Positions 18,561 to 27,732 of a DNA stretch of 64,000 nucleotides are shown in pieces. The notes beneath the pieces were generated by a model. That model was not told where the DNA came from. It was given only the letters and a program-made list of their open reading frames with translations, and searched no databases. The stretch's first letter is position 1, and each line of letters starts with the position of its first letter. The stretch comes from an uncultured Bacteroidia bacterium (GTDB taxonomy: Bacteria; Bacteroidota; Bacteroidia; Bacteroidales; UBA932), in the NCBI GenBank assembly GCA_902801885.1, contig CADCJX010000002.1:1-64000 (forward strand), given 5' to 3'. A program made the position numbers and the translations under genes.

Positions 18561-19742
18561 ATGAAAAACTTCATTATTCCAAGGCTGCCGTTAACTCACT
18601 TGACGCTTTCACTTGCAGCCTGCTTTTTTGTCTTCCCGTCTTGCGATGACATCTCCAGGGAAGAAGTCCTTTCCCAGACCGGAACATCAGATTCCGAAGT
18701 GATTCTCCAGGTCAGTCCTGAATCCGTTGCAAGGATGTTGTCCGCATTGCCTCTGACCCTCGACCAGGTCCGTGAGGTCAAGACAGCCGTGGATGCCTCA
18801 TCAGCCAACGGCTACGACGAAGAATATCCTTTCTCTTTGATCTTCTCCTCACCTGGCACGGGAGTAGGTGATGAAATAACCTCGACCAAGGCAGACCTGG
18901 AGGATCCTCTTTCCATCAGTGGGCTTATCCGTGAATATGCTTCCAAAACCCAGACCCGATCCGGCGATTTTGTCTCTGAGCTTGCAGCTTCAAGTCTACA
19001 GATTTATTGGCCATATTCAGATTCATGGGATCACCAGTCTTTTCCCGTAGTTACCTTCGCTCCCTCCGATGGAAGGGAGAGAAATGTCGGCTTCATCAGT
19101 GAAACCTTACCTGACGGTTCGCGGATAGTCAAGGAAATGATGGTCGATGAAACCTATGCCATGTCCCATCCGGTCTGGGTTGTCAATTTCAACCATGATG
19201 CAGGAGCTCTGACCCCTCAGATGCTTTCGAAGAAGCTTCCACAAGTTCTCCAAACAAAGTCCTCCAATAGTTTCAAGACCCTCAAGCTGAAAGAATTCAA
19301 GGCCCACAGGCAGTATGATCCATGGCTGTCCGGAGGGAGTGAGTTCTTCATTAAGACGGGCTCCCTGAAGGCTTTTACGGCAGATGTAGTTGCTGACCTT
19401 AAACTTTACAACCCGGAGATCACCGACCTGATGATAAAGGTGAAGAGGGGCCAGGTCGGCAGGGCCATGCGGTACAACACGATCCTGGTTTCGGACTGGT
19501 CTGACCAGCTGGACGAATGTGCTTTCATGCTGACAGAGGATGACGGAGGCAAGATGACTTCATGGAAGGCGAACGGAACAGTCAAGATCAAATCCAAGTC
19601 CTATGGCTTCGAAGTGGAGATTCCATATCACCGCAACGACGACATAGTATGGCGCGGCAAGCTCTCGTCCGGCTATTTCCAACGCTACAATGGCACACCC
19701 AACCGTTTCGGCGACGTCTCGCTTACCTTCACCTTTGACTAG
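18561..19742 (+). CDS. Putative lipoprotein of unknown function
   Basis: A 393-residue protein with a signal region and a lipobox ending in VFPSC (Cys28), followed by DD, so it is probably anchored in the envelope. The body has no recognised catalytic motif. The last third contains FFIKTGSLKAFTADVVADLKLYNPEITDLMI and ends in alternating polar and hydrophobic strands (YHRNDDIVWRGKL ... VSLTFTFD), suggesting a beta-sandwich. It is a single gene after the prmC terminator; its stop overlaps the stop of the convergent U32 gene. No function is proposed. Confidence 0.8.
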   Translation: MKNFIIPRLPLTHLTLSLAACFFVFPSCDDISREEVLSQTGTSDSEVILQVSPESVARMLSALPLTLDQVREVKTAVDASSANGYDEEYPFSLIFSSPGTGVGDEITSTKADLEDPLSISGLIREYASKTQTRSGDFVSELAASSLQIYWPYSDSWDHQSFPVVTFAPSDGRERNVGFISETLPDGSRIVKEMMVDETYAMSHPVWVVNFNHDAGALTPQMLSKKLPQVLQTKSSNSFKTLKLKEFKAHRQYDPWLSGGSEFFIKTGSLKAFTADVVADLKLYNPEITDLMIKVKRGQVGRAMRYNTILVSDWSDQLDECAFMLTEDDGGKMTSWKANGTVKIKSKSYGFEVEIPYHRNDDIVWRGKLSSGYFQRYNGTPNRFGDVSLTFTFD

Positions 19743-21784
19743 GCTTTGGAGACGGTCATCTCACAGGCGGAGCAGTCGAAGCCGAGGCGGTAGCGTTTGC
19801 CGTTGTTGACGAGGTACAGCGGTCCTGCCTGTGTCATCGCTGTCTTTGTCGTCCCGTGGCCGGAGGCCGAGAGATCTTTCAGGCAGAGGCCGAGCTCGTG
19901 GCGGATGCAGTACTTGCTCCTCATGAGTTCGGCTTCATTCTGATGCGACAGTTCGAATGCCTTTTCAATGCTTGCTGCTCCGAACTTGAGGTAGATGCTT
20001 TCGGAGACCTTGTTGGAAACATTTGACTTGTAGGTAATCTTCCCAGGGAGGGTAAAGGGGTTCTCCTCTTGGGCAGGACCGCCTAGCGGAACGGCCTTGC
20101 AAGCCATGGAATCAAGTTTTGCAGCGATTTCCCTGCGGATGCCGTTGATGGCGGATGCAGGAAGGAACGGCAGTTTCCCGCCAGGCATCTCAAGGCTCTC
20201 CAGAATGAATGAATATCTTCCCGTTGCTTTTTCGATCTGGGTCTTGAACATAGCCTTCATCCTATCGACATTCGTCGCCTCCTGTTCTCCGGCCTCCATC
20301 TCGAACTCCACATTCCTACCATCCTGGCTTTGTGCTTTTACGAAGATGCTGAAACCAGCCGGTGTGCCTTCCGAACTTAGGCGATACTCAGCCGCAGCGG
20401 AGTGAGGATGGACTTCGCCGGGTTCGGAGAGGCACCCGGCTATGGGACGTATGATTCTGAATGAAACTCTGACAGGAATCAGGCGTTTCGGAAGGTTCGC
20501 TTCTATGTCCTTTTCAAAGGCAGTATCCAGATTGCGGAAGATCCTTGCACCTACATAGAGTTCCGGAACAGCCCTGGTGCTGATCACGGCACCACGGCAG
20601 GTGTCCCCTCGGAAGCCCACTATCGAATTGTGATCCTTGGAGACAAAAGAAAACCCGTCTCCATTGTGAAGCAGAGTGGAGGAATCGTCCAGCCGCACAG
20701 TCAGTTCCATTACTTTTGCTGCAGCGGATGTCTGGCTAAGGCCGTACTCAGCCGCAGCAGAGCGAGGATGGACTCGGCCGTGCCAGGACATCCCTGGAGC
20801 ACTTATACTGATCACGGACCCTATTGGTTCTCCTACAGACTTTGGGGAATCCATCGAGGACCACTGTCCCTTCTCTCCGTCCAGGAACAACTCTGTGTAG
20901 CCCCTGTTGAAGGTCTTGCCCAGATCTGGTTTGAAACCTCCCTCGACCTTCCCGAAAGATGCCCTGCGATAAGTCCCAGGATGCTTGGCGACCAGGTCGT
21001 CCAGAGCCTCAGAATAGGCTCTTACTACGTTTCTGACATAGGAAATGCCCTTTAGGCGCCCTTCTATCTTGAAGGAACAAATTCCAGCTCCGGCCAGGTC
21101 GCCGAGTCTTTCGATCAGGTTGTAGTCTTTCAGTGAAAGCAAGGCCTTATCCTTGACGAGAGTCTTTCCGTTACCGTCCGCCAGGTCGTAAAGCGAACGG
21201 CAGGCCTGTATGCATGCTCCCCGGTTGGCGCTCCTGCCTTCTATAGCCTCGGACATATAGCATTGTCCGCTGTAGCAGACACAAAGGGCACCATGGATGA
21301 AGAATTCCAGCTCGCAGCTGATAGCCTCGCGGATGGCTTTGATCTGTTCGAGGGAAAGCTGTCTTTCCAGGACAAGCCGGGATGCCCCAAGTCTCTCGTA
21401 GAACTTTGCCTGTTCAGGTGTCCTGATAGCGCACTGGGTCGAGGCATGCACCTTGATGTCATTCTGAGCGCAGCGAAGAATCTCAAACACCGCCAAATCC
21501 TGGGCGATGATAGCATCGACTCCCGCCTCGGCCGCTTCAGCAAGCATCCTTTCTGCGTCCGAAAGCTCGTTATCGTATAGGATGGTGTTGAGTGTCAGGA
21601 ATATCCTCGCTCCAAAGAGGTGGGCATATTCACAAAGCCTCCTGACGTTCTCCATGGAGTTGCCCGCATTCTGCCGGGCGCCGAACGACGGTCCGGCGAT
21701 ATACACGGCATCGGCACCGCAGTCGATTGCTGCGATGCCGATGTCAGCGTTTCTTGCCGGAGCAAGAAGTTCGAGGTCCGTCAT
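19739..21784 (-). CDS. U32-family peptidase-like protein (RlhA-type), with inserted repeat peptides
   Basis: A 681-residue protein of the U32 family, whose members take part in hydroxylation of 23S rRNA or tRNA. The family signature is complete (residues near 165: EFFIHGALCVCYSGQCYMS), followed by the cysteine-containing RGACIQACRSLYDL. The long C-terminal region fits the RlhA-like (DUF3656) branch rather than the shorter TrhP. The coding sequence carries three dispersed-repeat insertions, all in frame: two copies of the 57-bp element (VHPHSAAAEYRLS and VHPRSAAAEYGLS) and one 27-bp element (ILRCAQND). They lie outside the signature motif, so the enzyme may still work. Its ATG overlaps the stop codon of the TPR gene (TAATG). 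Confidence 0.88.
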   Translation of the reverse strand: MTDLELLAPARNADIGIAAIDCGADAVYIAGPSFGARQNAGNSMENVRRLCEYAHLFGARIFLTLNTILYDNELSDAERMLAEAAEAGVDAIIAQDLAVFEILRCAQNDIKVHASTQCAIRTPEQAKFYERLGASRLVLERQLSLEQIKAIREAISCELEFFIHGALCVCYSGQCYMSEAIEGRSANRGACIQACRSLYDLADGNGKTLVKDKALLSLKDYNLIERLGDLAGAGICSFKIEGRLKGISYVRNVVRAYSEALDDLVAKHPGTYRRASFGKVEGGFKPDLGKTFNRGYTELFLDGEKGQWSSMDSPKSVGEPIGSVISISAPGMSWHGRVHPRSAAAEYGLSQTSAAAKVMELTVRLDDSSTLLHNGDGFSFVSKDHNSIVGFRGDTCRGAVISTRAVPELYVGARIFRNLDTAFEKDIEANLPKRLIPVRVSFRIIRPIAGCLSEPGEVHPHSAAAEYRLSSEGTPAGFSIFVKAQSQDGRNVEFEMEAGEQEATNVDRMKAMFKTQIEKATGRYSFILESLEMPGGKLPFLPASAINGIRREIAAKLDSMACKAVPLGGPAQEENPFTLPGKITYKSNVSNKVSESIYLKFGAASIEKAFELSHQNEAELMRSKYCIRHELGLCLKDLSASGHGTTKTAMTQAGPLYLVNNGKRYRLGFDCSACEMTVSKA
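20371..20427. repeat. 57-bp palindromic element, copy 1 (in U32 gene)
   Basis: The element is bounded by CCGAAC (20371-20376) and its complement GTTCGG, with the conserved core ACTCAGCCGCAGCGGA then GAGGATGGACT. The length is 57 bases, a multiple of three. It is read on the minus strand in the only open minus-strand frame and gives the peptide VHPHSAAAEYRLS. Confidence 0.85.
20731..20787. repeat. 57-bp palindromic element, copy 2 (in U32 gene)
   Basis: Same core (ACTCAGCCGCAGCAGA, then GAGGATGGACTCGG) and same length as copy 1, about 300 bases away in the same gene and same orientation. The outer arms have diverged to TCTGGC and GCCAGG and remain nearly complementary. It encodes VHPRSAAAEYGLS. 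Confidence 0.82.
21457..21483. repeat. 27-bp SERSEE-type dispersed repeat, in U32 gene
   Basis: TGTCATTCTGAGCGCAGCGA followed by AGAATCT. It differs by one base from the copies in hemW. ATTCT and AGAAT form inverted arms. Read on the minus strand it gives ILRCAQND, one of the four stop-free frames of this element. Confidence 0.85.
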
Positions 21785-22719
21785 TATTTGCTCAGAGCAG
21801 CGATCATCTGCTTTGCCTGGGCGCCGAACTTGGCGTCGTTCTGGATCTTCTTGTAGAACTCAAGAGCCTTGGCGTTGTTCTTGGCACCCTGATAGAGAGC
21901 TGCTACGGTGTAGGTGATGGCACCGGCGTTGGATGCGGTGGGCTTGAGCTCGAGATACTTCTCGAAGTTCTTGATGGCGTCAGCGTTCTTGCTGAGCTTC
22001 TGGGAAGCCTGTCCTGCGATCAGGTAAGCGGTAGCGTTCTCAGCGAAGTCATTTGCCTTGCCTGCAGCCTTCACGGCGTCTGCCCACTTCTGGGCCTTGA
22101 AAGCAGTGTTAGCCTCCTTGACATAGAGATTGGAGATCTGTCCGAGGGCAGTTTCCTGCTCACCGTTCCATGCAGCGTGCTGGAAAGCTTCAACGGCCTC
22201 TTCGGTCTTGCCGAGCTGTCCGAGAGCCTGTCCGAGGTAGAGAGCGGTCTTGCCAGCGGTGGTGTCGATGGCATAAGACTTGGCAAATCCGTCGGCGGCA
22301 GATGCGAAATCTTTCAGCTTGAGGGCATCAGCTCCCTTCTGCAGCCACATCTTCGGGACCAGTTCCTTGGCCTCTTCGGCTACTTCAGCGTTCTCGTACT
22401 CTTGAGCTATCTTGGCTGCAGCATCAAGTTTGGCTGCAGCTTCATCGTATTTCTCTGCCTTGATGAGATCCTTTGCAATCTGGAGGGAAACTCCGGGGAT
22501 GGCCTTCTTGCAGTTGGCGACAAGCTCCTGGGCCTCTTCGCCGATAGTGTTGCCCATCTCAAGAGCCTTCTGGAAGCAATCCAGAGCCTCTGTCCAGTTT
22601 TCCATAGAAATAGCAGTGGCTCCATTGTTGTAGAGTTCAGTGGCCTGGGCCATATCCTGAGCCGATACAAAGCCAGCGGTCATGACCATTGCCGCAATTG
22701 CGATAATAATCTTTTTCAT
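21784..22719 (-). CDS. Secreted tetratricopeptide-repeat protein
   Basis: A 311-residue protein with a signal peptide (MKKIIIAIAAMVMTAGFVSAQ). The body is built of TPR-like helical pairs: ATELYNNGATAISMENWTEA, ADALKLKDFASAADGFAKSY, TALYLGQALGQLGKTEEAVE and ANTAFKAQKWADAVKAAGKA are successive units, and an EKYLELKPTASNA unit follows. It is rich in alanine and lysine and has no catalytic domain. A periplasmic scaffold or assembly role is inferred from the fold only. The stop overlaps the start of the U32 gene, so the two are probably co-translated. TACTTTTG on the minus strand (plus 22765-22772) is a possible -7 box. Confidence 0.85.
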   Translation of the reverse strand: MKKIIIAIAAMVMTAGFVSAQDMAQATELYNNGATAISMENWTEALDCFQKALEMGNTIGEEAQELVANCKKAIPGVSLQIAKDLIKAEKYDEAAAKLDAAAKIAQEYENAEVAEEAKELVPKMWLQKGADALKLKDFASAADGFAKSYAIDTTAGKTALYLGQALGQLGKTEEAVEAFQHAAWNGEQETALGQISNLYVKEANTAFKAQKWADAVKAAGKANDFAENATAYLIAGQASQKLSKNADAIKNFEKYLELKPTASNAGAITYTVAALYQGAKNNAKALEFYKKIQNDAKFGAQAKQMIAALSK

Positions 22720-22834
22720 CTTTTATGGATTTAAGTTAAACTGTTTCTTAAGGTGCAACGAAGACAAAAGTAATAAAAAATTGTGTCAAAATGCACTTTA
22801 TTCGTTAATTTTGCCTTAGAGGAGGTTGCTGTCC

Positions 22835-25372
22835 ATGCGTCGTAGTCTAATAATATCGTTTTTCTGTTCTGTACTGCTTGGCTTTTCAATAAGTATGCCA
22901 GCACAGAATCTACCTGCCTTGCAGAAAGATGCATCAGTCACCCATGGGGAGCTTGCCAACGGTATTTCGTATTACCTCGTAACCAATCCCTCGATGAAAG
23001 GAGTCGCTGATTTCGCCCTCGTCCGCAAGGGCCTTTGCGACACTCTTGCAGCTCGGGAAGAGCTCACCGCGCTTCCCCACTTCAACAAGACCGTACCTTA
23101 TAAATTCCTCTCCCGCAAGGGAATAGGTTGCCGTCCGGAAGGTTATGTCTCCTACCGTGACGACGTGACCATATTCAGGTTCGACGACGTGCCGATGTTC
23201 GATGCCGCGGCAGCGGACACAACCCTTTTGATGCTGTTCGACATCATCGCAGCCCAGCCCTGCAAACATGCCGTTATAGTCTCCGGGGACATCAAGGCTT
23301 CCGACATCATGGAAAAGATGAACGTCTTCTCCCTGATGGTTCCGTCCCGCAACCCTTCCTACACCGCTCCTGATTATTCATGGACACCTTCGGATAACAC
23401 CTCCTGGTCGTTCGAGTCTTCAAGGCAGCCATCCGTGGAAGTTGATTTCCGGTCCCAGAGGACTCCGGCTGCCCAGATGAATACCATCCAGCCCTTCATC
23501 TCTGAGCTATTCTCCAAGGAGCTGGGGGAAGTGGTCAAGAATCGTCTTCGCGAAGCCCTGCTCTCAAGGAAGATCCGCATCAACGGAATGGAAGTGAACT
23601 ACGAAGGCAGCGCGGACTTCCCTGGCGATGAACATTTCAGGGTCAGGATGGAGATGCCCGAATCACAGTTGATCCCTGCTTCGATGGCACTTGCCTCTAC
23701 CTTGGCTGGAATAGGGACGGGAGGCGTCGGAATCGATGAGTACAGGACAGTCCGCGAGTCTGTCCTTCAGGCTTTTTCTAAGGCACAGACCAACGATGAG
23801 ATCGTCAAGCGCTGCATTTCCGCCTATCTTTTCGGGGCCGACCTGGCCACTCCCGCCACGAAGGCCAAGTTCTTCTCATCCAGGAATATGACCCTTGATT
23901 CCGAGCTCAAGCTCTTCAACGGTTACATCTCTGCCCTTCTTGCAGACACCCAGAACGCGTCGGTCAGGTGGACCGGAAGTCTTGAGGAATATGACGAATG
24001 GATCTACCAGATGATGTTTAAATCCACCTGGAATGGCATTTCCATGCTGGAGAAGCCGTCATATTCATGGAAAGTCGCGGCAAGGGACACTTCTGATTTC
24101 TGGAGCGACAGGAACAAGTCGAAGTTGAAGACCACGGCCGCGGAGCCTGTCTCCGGAGGAGAAATGTGGACTTTCTCGAATGGCATGAGGGTCATCTACA
24201 AAAAGATGGCGACGGGTGACCGGTTCAGCTTTTCGATGATGATCAAGGGTGGTTTCTCCACTATCAGGGATTTGAAGAAGGGCGAGGGCGCTTTCTTCTC
24301 CGACATGCTCAGGCTTCACAACATCGCAGGAATGTCCGGTGAGGATTTCCTCAAGGTGCTGCAAGCCAACGGAGTCGACATGGAATTCAACGTAGGTGCA
24401 ACCGACATCAGGCTCTTTGGGACGGCCCCGAAGGGCAGATACCCACTCGTGATGAAGGCCCTGCTTTCAGTGGCTAACGATCGCAAGGGTGATGCTGCTG
24501 CTTTTGACGCCTACCGCAACCTGGAACTGTCGATGATCCAGCCTGCAGTCCTTGACAGCCTCATGTACCAGGATTACAATTATTCCGAGATAAAGACCCC
24601 TTCAGGTCTCACCCCCACCGCACTTTCAGATGCCGAATCCTTCTTCTCCAAGGAGTTCCTGAGGTGCAACGACGGAGTTATCGTGATCGTGGGCGACCTT
24701 CCGTCTGAGGATCTTCAGAAGTATCTTGCCAAATCCATAGGAGGATTCCGGGTTAGCCGTACGGTGGCAGTCCGTCAGCCTGTGTCTTACAGGATGCGCA
24801 AGGGAGTGTCGACTTACACTGCCGAAGGCCCGGAGGCTGGCATTACCATCGGCATGGCCGCTGCCCATCCGTTCACTACGGAGAGTTACATGGCTTTCAG
24901 GATAGCCTCCCTGGCCCTCAAACGCAGGCTCAGTGGTACAATGGCCGAACAAGGATTCAGCGTCTCCATGTCCCAGAGGTTCGAGACGATACCCCAGGAA
25001 GCCGTTGAGATAGTTTTCAAGTTCGACCCGGTGCCGGACGAGGGTCTGCCCAAAGGGCTGGAGGGTGGCTCAGACCGTACATCAGAGGCACTCCTGGCTG
25101 CCAGGAAAGCTATTGACGAGGTATTCACCAATCCTGTCAATCCGGCCGAACTCGCTTCCTGCAAGTCCCTGCTGGCCAATGAATATACTACTGCGATGGC
25201 CGATCCTGGCAATTACGCCGATGCCATCCTGATGCGCTATTCGGCAGGCAAGGATGTCCTGACCGGCTATGCTGACAAGATAAAGGCCGTCTCAGCTGAC
25301 AAGGTGAAGGAGATCTTCGGCTCCCTGTCCGAAGGAATGAGGATTGAATATGTCGTCAAACCACAGGAATAA
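22835..25372 (+). CDS. M16-family (insulinase-like) protein lacking the zinc motif
   Basis: An 845-residue secreted protein with the layout of a two-repeat M16 metallopeptidase: a signal peptide, then GELANGISYYLVTNPSMKGVADFALVRKG, and later a second M16 half (WTFSNGMRVIYKKMATGDRFSFSMMIKGGFS). In active enzymes the N-terminal half has HxxEH; here the matching region reads LTALPHFNKTVPYKF and has no HxxEH. The second half also lacks it. The protein is therefore probably a non-catalytic relative. The ATG at 22835 is chosen because GGAGG at 22821-22825 is correctly spaced; a TTG at 22826 abuts the Shine-Dalgarno and is unlikely. TAATTTTG at 22806-22813 is a possible -7 box. Confidence 0.82.
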   Translation: MRRSLIISFFCSVLLGFSISMPAQNLPALQKDASVTHGELANGISYYLVTNPSMKGVADFALVRKGLCDTLAAREELTALPHFNKTVPYKFLSRKGIGCRPEGYVSYRDDVTIFRFDDVPMFDAAAADTTLLMLFDIIAAQPCKHAVIVSGDIKASDIMEKMNVFSLMVPSRNPSYTAPDYSWTPSDNTSWSFESSRQPSVEVDFRSQRTPAAQMNTIQPFISELFSKELGEVVKNRLREALLSRKIRINGMEVNYEGSADFPGDEHFRVRMEMPESQLIPASMALASTLAGIGTGGVGIDEYRTVRESVLQAFSKAQTNDEIVKRCISAYLFGADLATPATKAKFFSSRNMTLDSELKLFNGYISALLADTQNASVRWTGSLEEYDEWIYQMMFKSTWNGISMLEKPSYSWKVAARDTSDFWSDRNKSKLKTTAAEPVSGGEMWTFSNGMRVIYKKMATGDRFSFSMMIKGGFSTIRDLKKGEGAFFSDMLRLHNIAGMSGEDFLKVLQANGVDMEFNVGATDIRLFGTAPKGRYPLVMKALLSVANDRKGDAAAFDAYRNLELSMIQPAVLDSLMYQDYNYSEIKTPSGLTPTALSDAESFFSKEFLRCNDGVIVIVGDLPSEDLQKYLAKSIGGFRVSRTVAVRQPVSYRMRKGVSTYTAEGPEAGITIGMAAAHPFTTESYMAFRIASLALKRRLSGTMAEQGFSVSMSQRFETIPQEAVEIVFKFDPVPDEGLPKGLEGGSDRTSEALLAARKAIDEVFTNPVNPAELASCKSLLANEYTTAMADPGNYADAILMRYSAGKDVLTGYADKIKAVSADKVKEIFGSLSEGMRIEYVVKPQE

Positions 25373-25958
25373 TTTCGGAACCATCATCCAGATTGGAGAC
25401 ATCCTGGTTTCGGAAGATGTCGTCACTGAATATTTTGCCTGTGACTATCCGGTCTGCAAAGGTTGCTGCTGTATCATCGGAGACTCCGGTGCCCCGCTTG
25501 AGGAGTCTGAATTGGATGATCTCGAGAAGAACTACCACGTCTATTCTGAACTCATGCGTCCTCAGGGCCGTGCCCAGGTGGACAAGGACGGTTTCTTCAT
25601 CATAGACCGCGAAGGAGACATAGTGACTCCGGTCGTGGACGAAACCGGAGAATGTGCTTTCACTACATTCGATGAATCAGGCAATTGTTTCTGTTCCATT
25701 GAGAAATGTTATTTCTCAGGGACTTGCTCCTTCCGTAAGCCTCAGTCATGCTGGCTGTATCCTATCCGTGTTACAAAGCTTTCAGACGGGGGACAGGCCT
25801 TGAATGTCCATCGCTGGCATCTTTGCAAGGATGCTTACGAGAAAGGAAAACGCGAAGGAATCCGTGTCTACGAATTCCTCCGCGAGCCATTGACAGCCGT
25901 CTACGGCAAAGAGTTCTATGAAGCTCTCTGCGCGGCAGCTACACACATCCTGGGTTAA
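25350..25958 (+). CDS. DUF3109 cysteine-rich protein
   Basis: A 202-residue protein of the DUF3109 family, found across Bacteroidota. It has two cysteine clusters, CDYPVCKGCCC near residue 30 and CFCSIEKCYFSGTC near residue 115, which suggest a bound metal or iron-sulfur centre similar in spirit to YkgJ-type proteins. The family's function is unknown. The ATG at 25350 lies inside the end of the M16-like gene (23-base overlap), so the two are probably co-expressed. A TTG two codons earlier is less likely. The 3' end overlaps the convergent DUF2007 gene by four bases. Confidence 0.85.
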   Translation: MSSNHRNNFGTIIQIGDILVSEDVVTEYFACDYPVCKGCCCIIGDSGAPLEESELDDLEKNYHVYSELMRPQGRAQVDKDGFFIIDREGDIVTPVVDETGECAFTTFDESGNCFCSIEKCYFSGTCSFRKPQSCWLYPIRVTKLSDGGQALNVHRWHLCKDAYEKGKREGIRVYEFLREPLTAVYGKEFYEALCAAATHILG

Positions 25959-26212
25959 ATCTCTTCTTCTCCTTCGGTCTCAGCCTCAGCCTCGTCAACA
26001 TCCTCTCCTGGAGAGTTGATGAGTTCCATGGCGGCGTCATAATCAACCGCATTGACCTTGACCTCGATCTTTCCCACCACATTCAGCAGAGCCGTAGAAT
26101 CTGCGCCGAACACTGCGGCAGGGATGCCGTTCTCGTTCAGCATGCCGGCAACCATCTGTGCGCTGATTGCATCATTGACCGTAAGAACGGTCTTGAATTC
26201 TTCTTCTTTCAT
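25955..26212 (-). CDS. DUF2007-type small protein
   Basis: An 85-residue protein with the DUF2007 fold: VLTVNDAISAQMVAGMLNENGIPAAVFGAD, then IEVKVNAVDYDAAMELI, and an acidic tail. DUF2007 proteins resemble PII-like or ACT-like small domains and have been called putative signal transducers; the role is unproven. The ATG at 26212 is 5 bases after the stop of the upstream membrane protein; a TTG at 26221 overlaps that stop and is less likely. Confidence 0.82.
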   Translation of the reverse strand: MKEEEFKTVLTVNDAISAQMVAGMLNENGIPAAVFGADSTALLNVVGKIEVKVNAVDYDAAMELINSPGEDVDEAEAETEGEEEI

Positions 26213-26217
26213 GGTTT

Positions 26218-26703
26218 TCAAGATTTAGAATACTCGTCTTCACTGTTGTCCTTGAACTTGTATTCCAGGAAACTTATGATCCTGACCAAGTCCTTCCTGA
26301 GGCCTTCCATCTGGAATCCTCCGGGTTCGTGGATCATCGTGATCCTGTCCTCGTACAATTTCATGGCCCTCCTGAAGCCTGTCCGGAGGCGGAAAGTCAT
26401 GTTCTCGCCGTCTTCTGACTCAAGCTCATATTCCCTTTGCTTCATCAAGCTTATGACCTTGTCGCGTATTTCCGGGTATTCACCAGGGATTATGGCTTCC
26501 CTTTTCGCAAAACCAGACAGGGGATAGACAGCAGCCAGGACGACGAACAAAGCTGCAATCTGCCAGATTGATTTTGTACCTTCCCTGAACATTACCCTTG
26601 GATCGGCCTCGACCAGATCAAAGGCTACCATTATGGCTAAAGTGATGCAGAGTACAAAGGCGAACCAGATGAAATACTTTACCGCTCTTCTGAGATAAGT
26701 CAT
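26218..26703 (-). CDS. Membrane protein of unknown function
   Basis: A 161-residue protein with two membrane segments (about residues 9-28 and 46-64) and a cytoplasmic-looking C-terminal domain with charged helices and strands (REYELESEDGENMTFRLR, DRITMIHEPGGFQMEGLRKDL). The ATG at 26703 is used because further upstream codons run into the divergent promoter. It is followed at once by the DUF2007 gene, so the pair is likely an operon. No family is recognised. Confidence 0.72.
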   Translation of the reverse strand: MTYLRRAVKYFIWFAFVLCITLAIMVAFDLVEADPRVMFREGTKSIWQIAALFVVLAAVYPLSGFAKREAIIPGEYPEIRDKVISLMKQREYELESEDGENMTFRLRTGFRRAMKLYEDRITMIHEPGGFQMEGLRKDLVRIISFLEYKFKDNSEDEYSKS

Positions 26704-26791
26704 GATTAGTGCGATTTTTGCTATATTCACAAATATACGAAAAAGAAATAGTTTTGCTATTTTTGTAAGTTGATTAAATAAAATCGATATT
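26704..26791. promoter_or_regulatory. Divergent promoter region
   Basis: AT-rich region between divergent genes. Plus-strand TATTTTTG at 26758-26765 and minus-strand TATATTTG (plus 26730-26737) both match the TAnnTTTG -7 consensus. No well-spaced -33 TTTG is seen for either. Confidence 0.5.
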
Positions 26792-27706
26792 ATGGCAGAA
26801 ATTGACCCTATCATGGAGCGCCGTGAGCGCGAAGCTCAGGAGCAGAAGAACAAGAGCCTGAAGAACATCATGTGGGCCCTCGTGGCTGTGGCCGCCCTCA
26901 TGGCTGCCGGTCTTGCTTACGTCTGGGCCACCAAGTCTTCGCTCGTCAAGGACTTGAACGCTGAGAAGGAAGACCTCACCCAGCAGATGATCGCCCTTCG
27001 TGGCGACTATGAGAGCCTTTCTTCGGACTATGAGTCCGTGAACAGCCAGCTGGATTCCTCCAGGGAGGAAGTCAACCAGCTCATCGAAAGGATCCAGAAG
27101 ACTGAAGCTACCAACCGTGCCAAGATGCGTCAGTACGAGAAGGAACTCGGTACCCTTAGAAGCATAATGAGGAATTACATCGTCCAGATCGATTCCCTTA
27201 ACACCTTGAACCACAAACTTACGGCCGATGCTGCTGCTGCCCGTAAGGAGGCTGCTTCAAGCAGGGCTGAGAACGCCGAACTCAAGGGTCAGGTCGAGAA
27301 CCTCTCCGGCCAGGTGGCCGCTGGTTCAGTGATCAAGTCAAGGGGCCTGAGCGTGGCTGCTTACAACAGTTCCGACAAGGTTACTGACAGGAGCAGCAGA
27401 GTCGTAAGGCTTCTCGCTTCCCTGAGTCTCGTAGAGAATGAACTTGCCCCGAAGGGCCCCGTAAGGGTCTACCTCAGGGTAAAGGATCCGGAGGGAATCC
27501 TCCTGACCAACAGCAACCAGACTTCTTTCAGCTACAATGGACAGACCATGGTTGCTTCCGCTTCACGTGAAGTTGACTATCAGGGCAAAGAGGTCGATCT
27601 CAGCATCTATCTCAACGACATCCCTTCCTACCAGGCAGGAATCTACACCGTTGAGGCTTACACCGCGCAGGCCTTCCTCGGCAAGACCGAGCTCCTGCTC
27701 CGCTAA
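26792..27706 (+). CDS. Membrane-anchored coiled-coil protein
   Basis: A 304-residue protein with a charged cytoplasmic start (MERREREAQEQKNK), one membrane segment at residues 25-45, then a long coiled coil (about residues 50-175) facing the periplasm, and a C-terminal beta-rich domain with GPVRVYLRVKDPEGILL and YQAGIYTVEAYTA. This layout is common in a conserved but uncharacterised Bacteroidota family. It is followed by hemW after 26 bases. No enzymatic motif is present; a structural or envelope-spacing role is only a guess. Confidence 0.78.
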   Translation: MAEIDPIMERREREAQEQKNKSLKNIMWALVAVAALMAAGLAYVWATKSSLVKDLNAEKEDLTQQMIALRGDYESLSSDYESVNSQLDSSREEVNQLIERIQKTEATNRAKMRQYEKELGTLRSIMRNYIVQIDSLNTLNHKLTADAAAARKEAASSRAENAELKGQVENLSGQVAAGSVIKSRGLSVAAYNSSDKVTDRSSRVVRLLASLSLVENELAPKGPVRVYLRVKDPEGILLTNSNQTSFSYNGQTMVASASREVDYQGKEVDLSIYLNDIPSYQAGIYTVEAYTAQAFLGKTELLLR

Positions 27707-27732
27707 GGTTCGATGACAGTCGGCCGCGACCA

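Noticed and set aside
21727..22734. 335-codon plus-strand frame opposite the TPR gene
   Set aside because: A mirror of the alanine- and lysine-rich TPR coding sequence; no signal, motif or promoter of its own.
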